This document shows positions 42,722-56,400 of a DNA stretch of 64,000 nucleotides, piece after piece. Within the stretch, counting starts at the first letter, position 1; each line of letters starts with the position of its first letter. Location of the stretch: NCBI GenBank assembly GCA_025331565.1, contig JAFREQ010000015.1, positions 6,262,001 through 6,326,000 on the forward strand. The letters are read 5' to 3'. Made by a program: the position numbers and the translations under genes. The DNA comes from Holacanthus passer (Eukaryota > Chordata > Actinopteri > Pomacanthidae). The notes below the pieces were generated by a model. That model did not search any database and was not told the DNA's origin. It saw only the letters and a list, made by a program, of their open reading frames with translations.

Positions 42722-45700
42722 CTACTTTGGATGCAGTTTCTTGGGCGTCCCCTGCTTCTTGGTTTGCCACAGATGACTGGCAATGGTGATGGCGTCCACG
42801 CTGGCAGACATGGTTTTGGCTGGGATCTGGCTGAACTGCTTCCTGTCAGAGTTGTACTTGTACAGGCCCTCGATCATCTTGGTCGTGATGTTCCTTGGCC
42901 CGATGCCCGCCAGTTTGGTGATCTCCTCTGTCTCGGGGCAGTAGGTGTACACAGACCTGAACTGGCAACCGGCATCACGGAACAGCACCAGGAAGTTATT
43001 GGCTTCGGATTTCTCCATTTCCTGCAGAAAAACAGAGATATGTCATTGTTTATGGCAGAATTTTGTTTAATGCAAAAACATAAAGACACATAATTTCAAA
43101 ACCTACATCAAGTATCTTATTCTTCTGCCCTTCGTTGACCTTGCCAGCCAGACAGCAGTGAGCCAGGGCATTCTGGATGATATGCTTGTTGGACTTGGCA
43201 CTGGGCTCCTTGTATAGTTTGGGTCCTGTGGAGAGAAAGCACAGGCATGAGATTGCAAAAATGAAATCACATGTTATGCACAATGGCTGTGTAAATGTCG
43301 ATGATCTTATACCTGTGTACTCAGCGTTGGATGGAGTGGATGAGGTGGTAGAATCATTTTCCCAGTCTTTCTCTCCGTTTCGACTACCAGTCGAAGGACA
43401 AGAAGAAAAACCTTCTGCAGAGTCAGGCCTGGAGATGACCACACACAAACCAACAAATGACACACACAGACATGACAAAACCCATAACAAAGACGTAAAG
43501 GTATATGTAAGCACATGGGAGGTATGAAAGCATACGCAGACAGATTTCACAGACATGCACAGAGAGAGACAGAGATGTGGTAAAACAGGGTCAGACGCTG
43601 TGACACAATTCTCCAAATCCTGCCTGTTGTCTTGCATTACATCATACTGTACACTGACAAAGCTGTGCAGCGAGGGACAGAAAGGCATGTTCAGCCAAGC
43701 AAAGCAAAGTCTCAGTGCCGTCTTTATGGCTGCAGAGAGAGATGAGCTCAAGTACTTGTGGAAGAAACGGCAAACACAGCGGTGAAGCGCAGAGCAGCCA
43801 GCATAGAGAAGAGAGCACACAACAGCCTGAGAGCAATACTGCAAAAGACAGAGAAGGAATAAAGAGCAGGAGAATTGAGGCGGAAACATCTCGGCTAGCA
43901 GCTCCCATGTGCCTCGATGCAGAAGCAAAAAGTGCAGCGATGGAACATGTTAAATTATTTCACTGTTGACACATCTGTCTACTGTCTGTGCTGAAAGAAC
44001 ATCTAATTAAATGCAGGCTAGACCAAAGTTACATGGATCTGCTGAAGCACCACTTTTCAGAGCATTACTAACCTTCCCTTTCTTTCTTTGGGAGAGCTTA
44101 GAAAGAACGGGATATGGGCAGAAGCTACTTTATTGCCTCTGAGGTCACGTAGGCAAAATAGAGAGAAAGGAGAGAAGGATCAAGATGCAGAGTGTGAGAA
44201 TAAAATAACTTCATCATCAGAGCACCCCATGAAGTGAAAAATCACAGCAGAGTATAGGATATCTGCGTGTGACACAAATGAATACGTGGTGGGAAGTTTT
44301 CAAAGTTAAATTGTGAGGGAGTGCATTGTGGAATCACAATGGTGGTGTTAGATGAATGAATGGTCAACTGCATAAACAAATAGCAGTATTTGAAAAGGTA
44401 AGAATGAAATACTTGCAAATTTTATAAACATGTGATCACCGTGATTAAAAGGTGTATGACAATGAGATGAAGAGTGAAGTTAGCTTGTAGTAATATAAGT
44501 CGTCAGCCTATTTTCATAAGCAACTGTGATGCGGGATGAGAATGGAGAGGTGGTGACAGAACTGATGGATCCTTGAATTTATTACTATAGTTTTTTTCAG
44601 ACACAACCTTAGAACATGATGAATGAAATGATTAGGTGCAAAATTACATTGTTGAAAAACTCAAAAAAGTACATTTATCTGTGGGGTCTTAAAAAGATAT
44701 GAATATCCGAACTTAGTTATCTTTGTTTCTAACATTACTGCTTTTACACATTCAACATTTTCACATATATTTCTACCTAGTTCAGAGGTGTAATTCTTTG
44801 CTTTTTGAGGTAGACGTTGGCTGGCAGGGTATTGTGCTTCTTGAATCTGTGCTTTGTCTAAAATTCAGGCTCCAGACAGAGAATGGGTCTTACCTATTGT
44901 TCTTCTTGTTATTTGGCTGGTCTCTGTCGTTGTCAGCCAGATTGAGAGACGCCAAAGAAACGCTTGATACAGAGAAGCCTCGAGGACGCACCCCTTCAAA
45001 ACAACAACAAGGACAGGTTGAGAATGGCTCAGGCTGTCATACAGTGATACAGTGTGTTCGTACATATGATTTGTATGTCGCTCACCTGTTGCTTTCACAG
45101 GGGGAGTGGACGACTCCATAACATCCCTGTGGATGGACTTTGGCCGCGGCTTCTTCTTGAGACTTCCAGATCGCGGCTTGATGACCTCGTCCATGTCCAC
45201 CATCAGCTTGAGTTGTTTCTTCCTCAAATATTCATTCCTGATGTAATCCCTCCTTGCCTTCTCTTCATCCTTCTTCTGCTGCTCCTCTTCGGCTTTCAAC
45301 CTGTAGGAGGAGACCGAGATAAAGATTCATTGTATGACTCAAGTTCAAAAGACATGATGTATGTATCAATACATCAAACCTAGGACAAAAAAAAATGGCA
45401 AATAGAAAATAGTAGAAAGAGAGTCAGACAGACCGTGCAGCTTCCTTCTTCTGCTCCTGGTCCAGCTCCTGCTGCTGCTTCTTCTCCTGAGCTTCCTTCT
45501 CCCTCCTCAGCCTCTTCTCCAGCAGAGCTGCTTTCTTCACTGCCATGTCCTCTTCCCCTTTCACATCATCCTGGTGTTTGATGGGTGGGGAACACACAAA
45601 ATAGATTAGATTACATCAATCAGATTACATGTAGAAATATGTAGACTGCATCTTTATTAGCATCATGATGAGCTAGCAGACATATTTTTTTAATTATGGT

Positions 45701-48700
45701 AAGTCATGGTAAGTTATTACAACAAAAAATGCCTTAGTATGTAACTGTTTGGTCATCTTGCCCCTAAAAAATCCAAGAGAGATGAAGAGAAAAGAAGATG
45801 CCTATTCTTCATAATTAGGGTGGTATTTGGTATTTAATGCAATATTAGTGTAATTACCTTCTATCAACAGAGTTCTGCCATCGCTCTATTATTAAAGCTC
45901 TAATTTCTATCATGTGTCTGTGTTCTGTCTAGTTTTTTGGCCTAGATTCATTCATGCATTGTTTTTGATCAGCTCATGGCTCAGCAGGCACAACACTGCA
46001 CATGTTGTGCCAGGCTCACACAGTATGAGATCCTTTCTGCTGCTGCTACCTGCATGTAGCGCCATAAGACTATATTGACTGCACTATTAATGAGAAGCTA
46101 ATTATCTGTGTATATAATCAGTGATTATATTTTGACTGCAGTGGTTCAAAAACTAAGGGAGGGGGTGACTGGGGGGAGTCATAATTAATATTGGAAGATA
46201 TGATATAAGAAAGTGAGGTGATATATTGTGTTTATTGTCAGTGTTCAGTTATACAGAACTTTTAATTCAGTAACAATTAAGTTAATAATTACTGCTAAGA
46301 GTATAAACTCTGGCATTCTGGCAACAATTAAAGCATTAGTTCAACATTTTGGGAAATAAACTTTCTGGTGTCACTAGTGACAAGTTTTTATGTGACTATA
46401 AATATTATCCTTTATAGAATTCTGTAGCTCCAGTTCACCTTGAAGAAGAATCCACAGCACATCTTTTGGTCGTCTCCATAAGCGTCTCCTCCTGCATCTC
46501 CCTCCACCTCTCCTTCTCCCTCTCCTGTCATCTCCGGACGCCCCGGGGGTCCTCCTGGAGCCTTCAGCCCAGACAGAGGCACCTCCACCAACTCTTTTCT
46601 GTCCTGGGGGTCTCCCTTGACCCGGCTGCCTGTGGGCCCTTGGAGCTCAGACACCGGTTGACACAACACCTCGGATGGCTTCGTTTGTTTGACTTCCCCC
46701 TTCGACTGAGCCTGCTCTGCCTGTTTTCTTTCCTCCTCTCCCTCATCTCCCTTCTCTTTGGCTGCTTCTTTAGCAGAAGGCTGAGGAGTGCCAGCACTCG
46801 TCTTTGCCATTGTCTCATCTTTGTCCTCAGTGTTTTCTTTGTTGTTCTTGGCCTCTTGGTTCTTGCCTCCCCCTGGCCCCTCATCGTGCCCCAGGTAGGC
46901 AAATGAGCTTATCTGGGTTTGGCTTGGGGTGAACCGCCTCAGTCTGGGTAAGCTGTCCACTGAGGTGGGGGTGTTGAGCATTCGACTGAAGGGTGTTACC
47001 TTCAGATCGTTTGGTCGTGGAGTCCGAGGTGTCCTGGCATGGAAGGAGGCTGGTCGCCGCTTAATGCCTGCAGGGGAACGATTTGGAGCATGGGGAGAGC
47101 CGGAAGAAGAAAGGATGGGAGACAAAGACCCAACTGAGCCTCGGCCTGATCCTCGGCCTGTTACACTGCTGCTACGCAACTCACGGAGCTGCCTGTGGAG
47201 GGAAGAAAAACAACAAGGCAATGTTAGTGTTTGCAGAAAACTATTCTCGTAAAATGATTCATATTTTTCATTAAGATACCTGTGTGGAGATGGAGCAGGA
47301 GGAGGAATGACCCAGGCTTGTTGCTGTTGCTCTCTCATGGCCATGATCTTCTCCTGCTGCTGGGCCAAACGCTGCATCTCTGTCTGCAGGAAGCCCAACG
47401 ACGTGTTCAGCCTCTCAATGGAGCGAGTGTAATCTGCAAGGTCAATCTCTCCTGGAGTTACACCTGTATCACCACATTAAATATACTGGTCAGTCAGGCA
47501 ATCACCAAATTGATTGGAATCCTTCACAATGCCTAAAAGCATCGTGGAACATACCACCCAAGGAAACACATCATTAGTCCTCTGGGGTTGCCTGTCCCGC
47601 TATTCTATTTTAGTTGCATCCCTATGGAGTTTACACACCTCCACCATCCTCACAGGGGGATTTAGGAGCTGCTCCGTCTGGCTTGCATCTCTCTGCCCGC
47701 TCCATGCTGCCCTGGCTGGTTTCCTTTGAGGATGTGAGCGGCTCTGGAGAAGGCGTTTCTGCTCCCACTGAGCTGGGACTGAGAGGGGCAGTAACTCCTT
47801 TTCTTCTCACAACATTCAGAAAGGCTGTTCTGCCCATCTTCTGACGATGGCGGGTGAAAGCTGCTTCCACCTTGAAAATGTGAAGAGAGCAATATCCCAT
47901 GAACATTTATATTTAAAGCCATTTTCCTGGCGATCTCTCTTCGTCAATATCTGTTTACCTTCTTCTTCTGGGCTTCGATGGCTCTCCGTTTCTCTTCCAG
48001 CTTCATCCTCAGCTGAATCATCTCTGAGGCTATGAGGTGGGAGGGGTCTCTGGGGGAAGGCGTTACCGGAGAGGGAGATGTGATTGGCAAAGGAGGTGTA
48101 GAGATCTAGAAGAAAGTGCAAAGATCATTCACATTAATTCCATGCCCACCCACATCACTGCACATTGCATTTCTGCCTCTGCAACAAAAGTAGAGGTTGA
48201 AGAAAAAGGAATGAGTGACACACAACAGGACACAAACCTGAGAGGTAATACTTTTTGGTGGGTGTGTGTACGGCACATTGAGATCTGAACTCTCTGGTGT
48301 GGTTCCTCCACTACTCCGTCCCTCCAGCTTCCTGAACTTCTGCTCTGCAAAGCTCGTCATCCGGACCATGCCACTTCCAGAGCCTCCAGAGCCTCCAGAG
48401 GACAAGGCAGGACTGGCTGTGTGGGATCTGGGGAGCGTGGGTGCTGAACTGGGACAGGGGCTGCTCCTGTCACCTCCGTCTCCCCTCTCACCATCAGGGT
48501 TAGCGTCCCCGACCCCTTTCCGTCCTCCTTCCCTGCTTCTCTCCCTCTCGGGTTGGTCAGACAGAGGGCACGACCGGGTCATGGCCTCACAGTCTGGGTC
48601 TATATCTGAATAGTCTCTCAGTGAGGAGGAGTCCTCGTCCAAGCTCTGGATGTCCTCTGTCCTCACATGGATGCCCGTGTCAACCTCATCGGTGGACACT

Positions 48701-50446
48701 GAGTTGGGGTCGTGATCATTCAGCCGAGCCTTAGCCGAACCCGGTTCGTCTCCTTGACCTTGGGCTCCTGAAGGGTCTGAAGGCTCCCCACCGTGGAGGA
48801 AGAAGCCATTGTCTCCGCCCCCCACGCTCAGGCTAGCATGGGGCCTTTCAGTGTCATGGATAATCTTCAGGGCTTCCTCAATACTTGGAGGAGTTGTTGG
48901 GCTGATGTTGCCACTGTGGTTGCAATGGTGATCGTTGGGGCTGTGGTTGCTGTCTGGGAGGACTCCATTGGAGTACCTGGACACAGGTTGAGGCAAATTA
49001 ACTGGTGTTTGTTTAAAGTAACAGTCAGCTTCTTAACCAGAGTCAGATAAACTGCTGGATGACCTTTTTATCTTTATGTCTCTTCATGCAGTTTGAACAT
49101 ATTTTCATTAAACAGCAGATTAATTCAGCTGACCAAAACTAAGATCACCACTGTGCAAAATATCTCAAAGGGATCTCTAAATAACACATCTAAGAAAAAA
49201 AATAAAGTAATTATTTATTTTAAAACTGATAATATGGTATTTTAGAGGACAGAGGATTCAATTATTTAAAAATTATAACCCACATCTCTCTGCTGTACCT
49301 GCTTTGGTTCTTGACTGTGAATGTGTTGTTCCTCCCCAAGGGCTTGTGGGAGGTGAAGTCCTCATCCTCCTCTGGTATGTGTCTGCTCTGGCCGTTTACA
49401 TTGACGGGCATGAGAGAGAGGTGGCGCTTCATGCCCCCTCGATTTGCAAAGTGAACTTTGAACCCAAGACCATCGCTGCTGGCAGAGCGGGTCATACCAC
49501 GGGAGGGAGCTTCACAGGGCGGCACAGTTGGGTCTCCGTCCAGTGGAATCTCAAAAGAGATTCCCCGAGAGGAGGAGCTGCGGGAGTGAGGAAATGTATT
49601 GTTAGTTCAATAGGGAAACAACAGACCACTTTACATATGTAGGTAGGTCAATGAGTGTCAGGTACTAACCGTTTTTCTTTGGGCCATGTCCCAACACAGC
49701 CATCCACGTAGGACATGGAGGTAGATCTCTTCATTACACCTGTTGCAGACATAGAGAAGTTTTTTCAGTTGCTTACTGGATTTCATCAACAAGTGCTGCA
49801 GTACAGTGCTTTCGTTTCAGAAATACAGAGGCTTATGCAGTTTAACCTAAGTGAGAGTACCCACCCCAGAAGCATAAGAGTTAGTGCACGGCTGTAAATC
49901 AGCCACTAGAGGGCCTCTGGTTTCAAAACAAAACGTCCACACATTCCTCCACTACCCTCTATTCACGCCCCAGGTAAATGATACCAATAGTACTGATTAT
50001 GTCATTTTAAAAAAAACACTGGAAAACCTTTTGTCCAAATTCAAGAAAATAGAAGACAAATTTGTGCACATCCTGAATTGATCACAGATAGTTTACCCTC
50101 TGCAGGGATGCTCTCTGGGCTGTCAGCTCTGTCTGCATAGCTCTGTTTGACTGGACTGGACACAGGAGCCATTTTTTTACAGGACGATACCGGCTCACAG
50201 ACTGCAGAGGGAAACATAGGACAAACACTCAATATTCAACTGCAACTCTGAGGTAATTATTTCATGCATGATTAGCATGCATAACTTGGTAAGTTTGTCA
50301 TCAGGTAGCAAAAGCATGCAGATATTATTGTGAAGTTGTACTGTACCGTTTGGGTTGAAGACTCTGGGCTGTACAAAGGAAGGTTTAACCACTTCAAACC
50401 ACCAGAAAAGCTCAGCCATAAACACCAGGTAGTTACTCTGCAAGGC

Positions 50447-50478
<32 letters not shown>

Positions 50479-53400
50479 AATACATCTTTGTAGTTAATGT
50501 TGCAGTCATATATGTAGTTATTTATTAATGTTATTAACACCATATTTGTCTCTTTGCAGTCACGGCTCCTTCTCCTTGTGTCTCCTTAAAGATGTTAGAT
50601 GAGCTACAATATTATACAACATTTTGAGAGATCAATGAGGTCACGGCCTGCCAACTGTTGCTAGGTAACAGGCTCAGGTGTGTGCATGTGTGTGTGCACG
50701 TGTGTACACGTAGTTGAACATCAGTACGTGTTTCATTGTCTAAGTGATTTAATGTCAAACCCATACGCCTCATGAAAAGTGCCAAAAGCACCATCTGGAC
50801 TTTAGTTTAAATATGTCACATGTGCACAGATGGATGCACAGAGCAGCGAGTGAGTAACCCACATCAATGATAAACGCATTCATGTTATAAACAGAAAGTC
50901 TCTGGAGGCCCATACAGACGATTTCATCTGAAGGAAACCTTTTGGTTAACACACACAGACTACGTTCTAGCAGAGACAGAAAGACCAAACCAAAAAAAGC
51001 TGTGATTTTTTTCTTTCCTATAATGTGGCTCTTCAGTTTAGATACAGCCGAGTGAACAGCTTAATGGCATAAACAACATTTGTTTTTGTGTTAAAATAAA
51101 TCAATGCGCACACACACACACACTTGTTAAGATTCAGTGGGCAGAGAGTCTGTGGTGAATGGGCAGTGTGCCAGTCTCTTTAACTGCTCTTCGTGACCAT
51201 TTTTCTACCTCTCCTCCCCTCCTTTGCCGACATGTACAACTGTAGCACTATACAACCAGTAAACACTCACTATAAACAATGTAGTGACTGACAAAGGGAA
51301 GAGAGAAATACAGAGCAAAGAGTGCACAAGTGTGAAAACCGTCTGCTGTGCTGTTTTGAAGAATGGAAAGTCCCGGTCAGCTCGGACCGTGACTCGAATC
51401 TGAATGTTTCTACCCACGCACTCCGCATACTATTTACCCACACGGGCTCTGCAGCTTCTCATGTCTGGATGGCACAGAGATGCTCTTAAAGCTGTACAGT
51501 AAAGCTTTTATTAATCACAAACAATGTGTGAAACAGAGAGATCTAAGCCTGAGGACTGAGTGAATTAGCAATTGTCTCTAAATTTCACAGAATTTGTTGT
51601 TTGGTAAAAAAACAGAGGGGATGCAGAGAGAACAAGAGAGGCAGGCAGAGACGGGTCAGGACTGTGAATCTCCTCAGAGCACAGTCTGTACTATAAAAGC
51701 ACCAACACACACATATACTGTATATCCTATTCATTAAATCTGGCAGCAAAGCAACACTCATTGTAGCAAAATGATCTTTATGTCCCTGTTAATACTTCCA
51801 CACACACAATAACAGCCCCTGTGAGAACTAAGTCTGCTCACACACATTCATCATAAAACTTTTCCTTGCATGACTCATTTTTGCCTATTTGTCATTTCCA
51901 ACCCAGACTCTCCCTATTCCACAAAACATTCTCCTTTTCTTTAACTAAATATTATATAAAGCAGCCTTTCCACATCTTCCACATACATTTTAAATATATG
52001 AATACCTGCCTCCCTACCTTTATGGATGCATGTGCGTACAGCATGTCCTCCAGGCTGAAGTGGCAGCAGTGGTTGAGGTTGTTCCTGCAGAACTCCTGCA
52101 CCAGCTGGAGGTTGTACAGACTGTCAGCCAAAGACATGGTCTCCTTGAGGCAGATATCTGCTCAGCCAGGGGAGGGGTCAGACACACAAACAAACACGCA
52201 CAAGGGAAAAGGCCGAGCAGGAAGGCGAGGAACAGATAAGACAGAGTTTATGTTAAAAAAAGAACAGATGAGAGGAAAATTACCCCACTTTTCCCACTAG
52301 TATTTGTGCTATATACAGAAGCTGAGTTGAATCACTCAAAATCCTTGAAACATTCATGACACAAGTTCTCCTTCTGGATGAATCATCAGGATTTTTATAT
52401 CATGACGTTACTGTAAGGGCGGCCCATGCATGTGTATAATGTCTGACCAGAAGGAACAGATCAGAGAGAAACAACCAAACATGAGGTCATTCTTTACTTT
52501 ACTGTACTTCTTTATTATTTTTAAAGTAAATCAAGCTGGCAGCAAGTGGACCTAAATGAAGTTTAACTCACATCCACATCTGGTCCACATGTGTATGAGC
52601 TCCCTGTGAACTACATTCAATCCCGAGAGCCTCGGAGCACCGACACAAGAGTTGTTTATCTTTGAAATAGCAACCAGCAACTCCTCTAACGGTTCGCCGG
52701 CACATACGCCTCGTGACCAATCACAACCCAACCCAGGGCATTTTTAGAAATGAGGGCGCAGGCGAGCTGAGAGGAAACAAGCCTTTGTTTCTCTTCGTCT
52801 CACACTCCTTCTCCATGTCTGTCCTGAATCCTCTATGCCTCTCAGTGTCTTTCCTGAGTCAGTATCCTAAACAACATCCTACATTTTAAATCATTAAGTG
52901 TATGAAGTCTTGATTATGTTGTTCTTTGAGAATACGATTAGAGTTTAGACCAGTAAAAACAATAAAACATTTACTATGCTCTCATTAAGTTTTCATTGAA
53001 TTAGCTTGCTTTTTTATACACAGTATTCATGAGGCAAAAAGTCCTTAGAAAATAAGGGGAAATTGATAATAAATACGCTCTTTGTTTAAAGCCCATTACT
53101 CAAATGTATGGTTGTAGTCAGAGCAGAAAAGACCATCCTTTGTTCTGTCCGGCTGTGACTGAAAATCATTGTGGTTAATTCATTGTATGCCATTTCTTTC
53201 CTATTTCTAATTCCATAATAGAGCTGACTTTATTCTTGTCTGTTCACATTCTGTAATAATCACAGTAACAGAGGGTGTGGTTACAGATTGAGAGGACGGC
53301 CCCACCTTCCAGTCTTATGGCCTGTGAGCAGTAGAAGTGCAGCAGGGTGGTCAGGGCGCAGCCGTCCGTGTTGTCCTTCAGCAGGTTCTCCACCAGGGGG

Positions 53401-56400
53401 AGCGATGGAGCGCTCCTCTGCTGAGCATGCTCCTTCCTGTAGCGAGCCTGAAACCATGGCAACGGCACAAAGACATCACATATGTGTCATCGGGGCGATC
53501 AGGTAGAGTCTGCTGTCTGATTGTTGGTGCAGACACACCTTTATCAGCATGCACACGCAACTCAATCACACCCATTCACGGACAAACGGGTGTTAATTTC
53601 AAGCACAGGGTGGGTTCAGGCTCAAGTAATGCAGACTAAATGAATCATGCAAATAATCAGACATAAGATTGAGACTTACAGAGTCATCTTACATTTAAAT
53701 GTAAAATAAGGTGCAATCATAACACTTCAGCACTATTTTTCTCCCGTTGATTGCTTGTGAGTGGTGGTTAGTTCTCTAGAAGAGGGAGGGGAACAAAATG
53801 CATGTTGCAAATGAATTGTTGTCAGTCAACATCTGGTATGGGGCATCTACACCTCCATGTGATGCTGTAGCAGACAATGCATGTGATTTAAAGTTTAATA
53901 ATAGTCAGCATTAGCACATCTGTTCAGCCTGCAGCTTTTCTGTACGTCTCTCTCCGGGTACTACACACTCTACGTCTTAAGGGCATCAGTGCTCCCAGGT
54001 TGCCCATAAACACACAAGAGTGGTGTGATCTGATTTTACAAGTGTTACAATGGAAGCTTTAATCAGAGCGGGTCTGACTGTCTCTCAGCCTCTCAGTCCA
54101 TGTATCAAGCTCTGTCCTTCATTTCATTTGGTTTGTATGAAGAGGTAATACAGTACATCAGCAATTTGCCACTTGTTTTGAATGCACAACACAGACAACA
54201 GAAATGCCAGATCAAACAAGAAAATGGGAAACCACCTGGGGAAGTGGTATTAGTTTTACAAATGATAAATTGTCCATTACCAGGTATTAATATGATCATG
54301 CTACAGGACTGTACCTGCACTCCCAGGTAGAATTTCTGACCCTGAGAGTGATGCAAGTTTAAAATGGTTAGTATATCAGCCAATCAGATTCATAGCAATG
54401 TGGAAACAAGGACTGTTGAGGGATAGTGTGGGAGGTGTGCAAGATGAGGCTCAGGGCCACATGCAATGACAAGAGACTTTGAGGGGAGAATGTGAATGCG
54501 TGTATCCTTGCAGGTTTGGAATTAGAGGTAGATGGTGGTGGTTGGTGAAGAGGAGTTCTTGTTGGATGGACTTACAGGTACTAATCTCCAGTACCATTTG
54601 CTAGGAGACTTGATGGTGGATGATGATTGGACAACAACAGGAGAGAGTGGGAAAGGCATTAGGCCGACAGCAGGCAAAAAAGTTTTGACTACTACAGCTG
54701 AGGCTTGGGGGCAAATCCTCTCTCACACTAGAGGAACTCTATGTTATACCCCTGCAAAGGCCGTACAATCCTCTAAATCAATATAACAATATAACATCAA
54801 AATACAGAGTGATAGATAATCACAGAAGTGCAACTGTACACACAGAGATCTTTCATAAGGCACTACACTGACAGACATCAACAGACCATCTGTCTTTTCA
54901 CACCTACACATTCCTCGGTTCCGCCATTTTGAATAACCAAAATTCATGATAAACCATTAAAGAGACTAGATCTGCTATCAATTTCCCTTGTGGCCTGAGG
55001 AACTTTAATATTAATTAAAGTTATTATTTAACATCAATTTTGATCATTCCTGACAGCCCACAAGTTGATCTATATAACCTGTTGCCCCTACATTAGACAT
55101 GTTCACATGTTTGTTCCACAGCCAGATTTGTTTTTAAATTCAACTATGTGAAGAGAAATAGTAACAAAGTTTAAAACAGTCTGTCTTGTACTGTTAAGAA
55201 ATCCTTTGCTCCAAAAGATAATCATTCATTTCTTGGCTTTTGTCCAACATTCCACTAAATTTTATGGAAATCTGTTGAAACATTTTTGGAGTTATGTTGC
55301 AAACTAATAAGCAGACCAAAAATAGAATGTAAAACTAAGCTTCCTTCATGACGATAATCAAAACTACAAATCTTAATATTCACACATAATAATTCACCAC
55401 GTCCGCTGTTCTCATGTGTAAGCACCTACGTTGAGCACAAACACAGAATCCACACACAGAAATGTTGAGCACTTAGTCATAAGACCACAGTTAAGGATTT
55501 TTCACACCGTCCCAGAATAGACAAGACTTACTGAGAAGCGTCTTGTGCTCCATTAGTGTGTGTGTTTGTGCAGGCTTATGTGTGTGTGCATGTGTGAAAT
55601 TATCTCCTCTGACTATGTCCTTCTCAGTGAAAAGACTTCTGTTGAAGTTGATAATGCAGATAGGGAGCAGTGTGATGGAGCATGGAGCAGCTGACTGACA
55701 CTGAGTGTACACAGTATTCCTCACTCTGTTTATAAGACCCTCTTCTTGTTGATTTGACAAAGCCTGAGTGAGTCTGTGTGAGGCAGTCAGGGACAGATCA
55801 CATATCCCATGTGTATTATCAGGTTGCAGAGCAATCGCAGTAAGGCAGTGATCGCTCTCACTATATCAACACAAAAACAGACAATGAGCGCAAGACAATT
55901 TGCCAAGAAACTCCCACGGCAGATAAAAGCTCCTTCTAAACTGATTTAGCCACTGAAGGCATCCAGCAGCTCTTTGAAGAGAAAGGCAGCTTTGCTCTCT
56001 CTATATTTTACTACCTGTTGTATGTAAACACTTTAATCTATGTTAATATGTGTTTTCAGCCATGCTTGTTGTGTGGATTTGCGGATGGCAATGACAGCCT
56101 GTCCACCACTTTGATCTAGATTGAAACATCTCATCAATGATCAAATGGATTGCCAATAAATTTTGTACATTCATGGTTCAAAGAGGATGCATCCCTTTTA
56201 CTTGGTTGATCCCCTCACTTTTCCTGTTGCAGCATCATCAGGTTGACATTTGTGGTTTTGAGTGAAATGTCTCCACAACCATGGGATCGATTGGCATGAA
56301 ATTTGGTACAGACATTCATGTCTCCCTCAGGATGAATTTTTAATAACTTTTGTAATCCCCAGACTTTCCATCTAATGCCATCATCAAGTCAAAACACTTT

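Noticed and set aside
43050..43928. 292-codon open frame, minus strand
   Set aside because: Its useful parts are the camsap2 exons 43428-43313 and 43225-43107. The rest is intron read-through rich in Cys/Ser/Leu from pyrimidine tracts.
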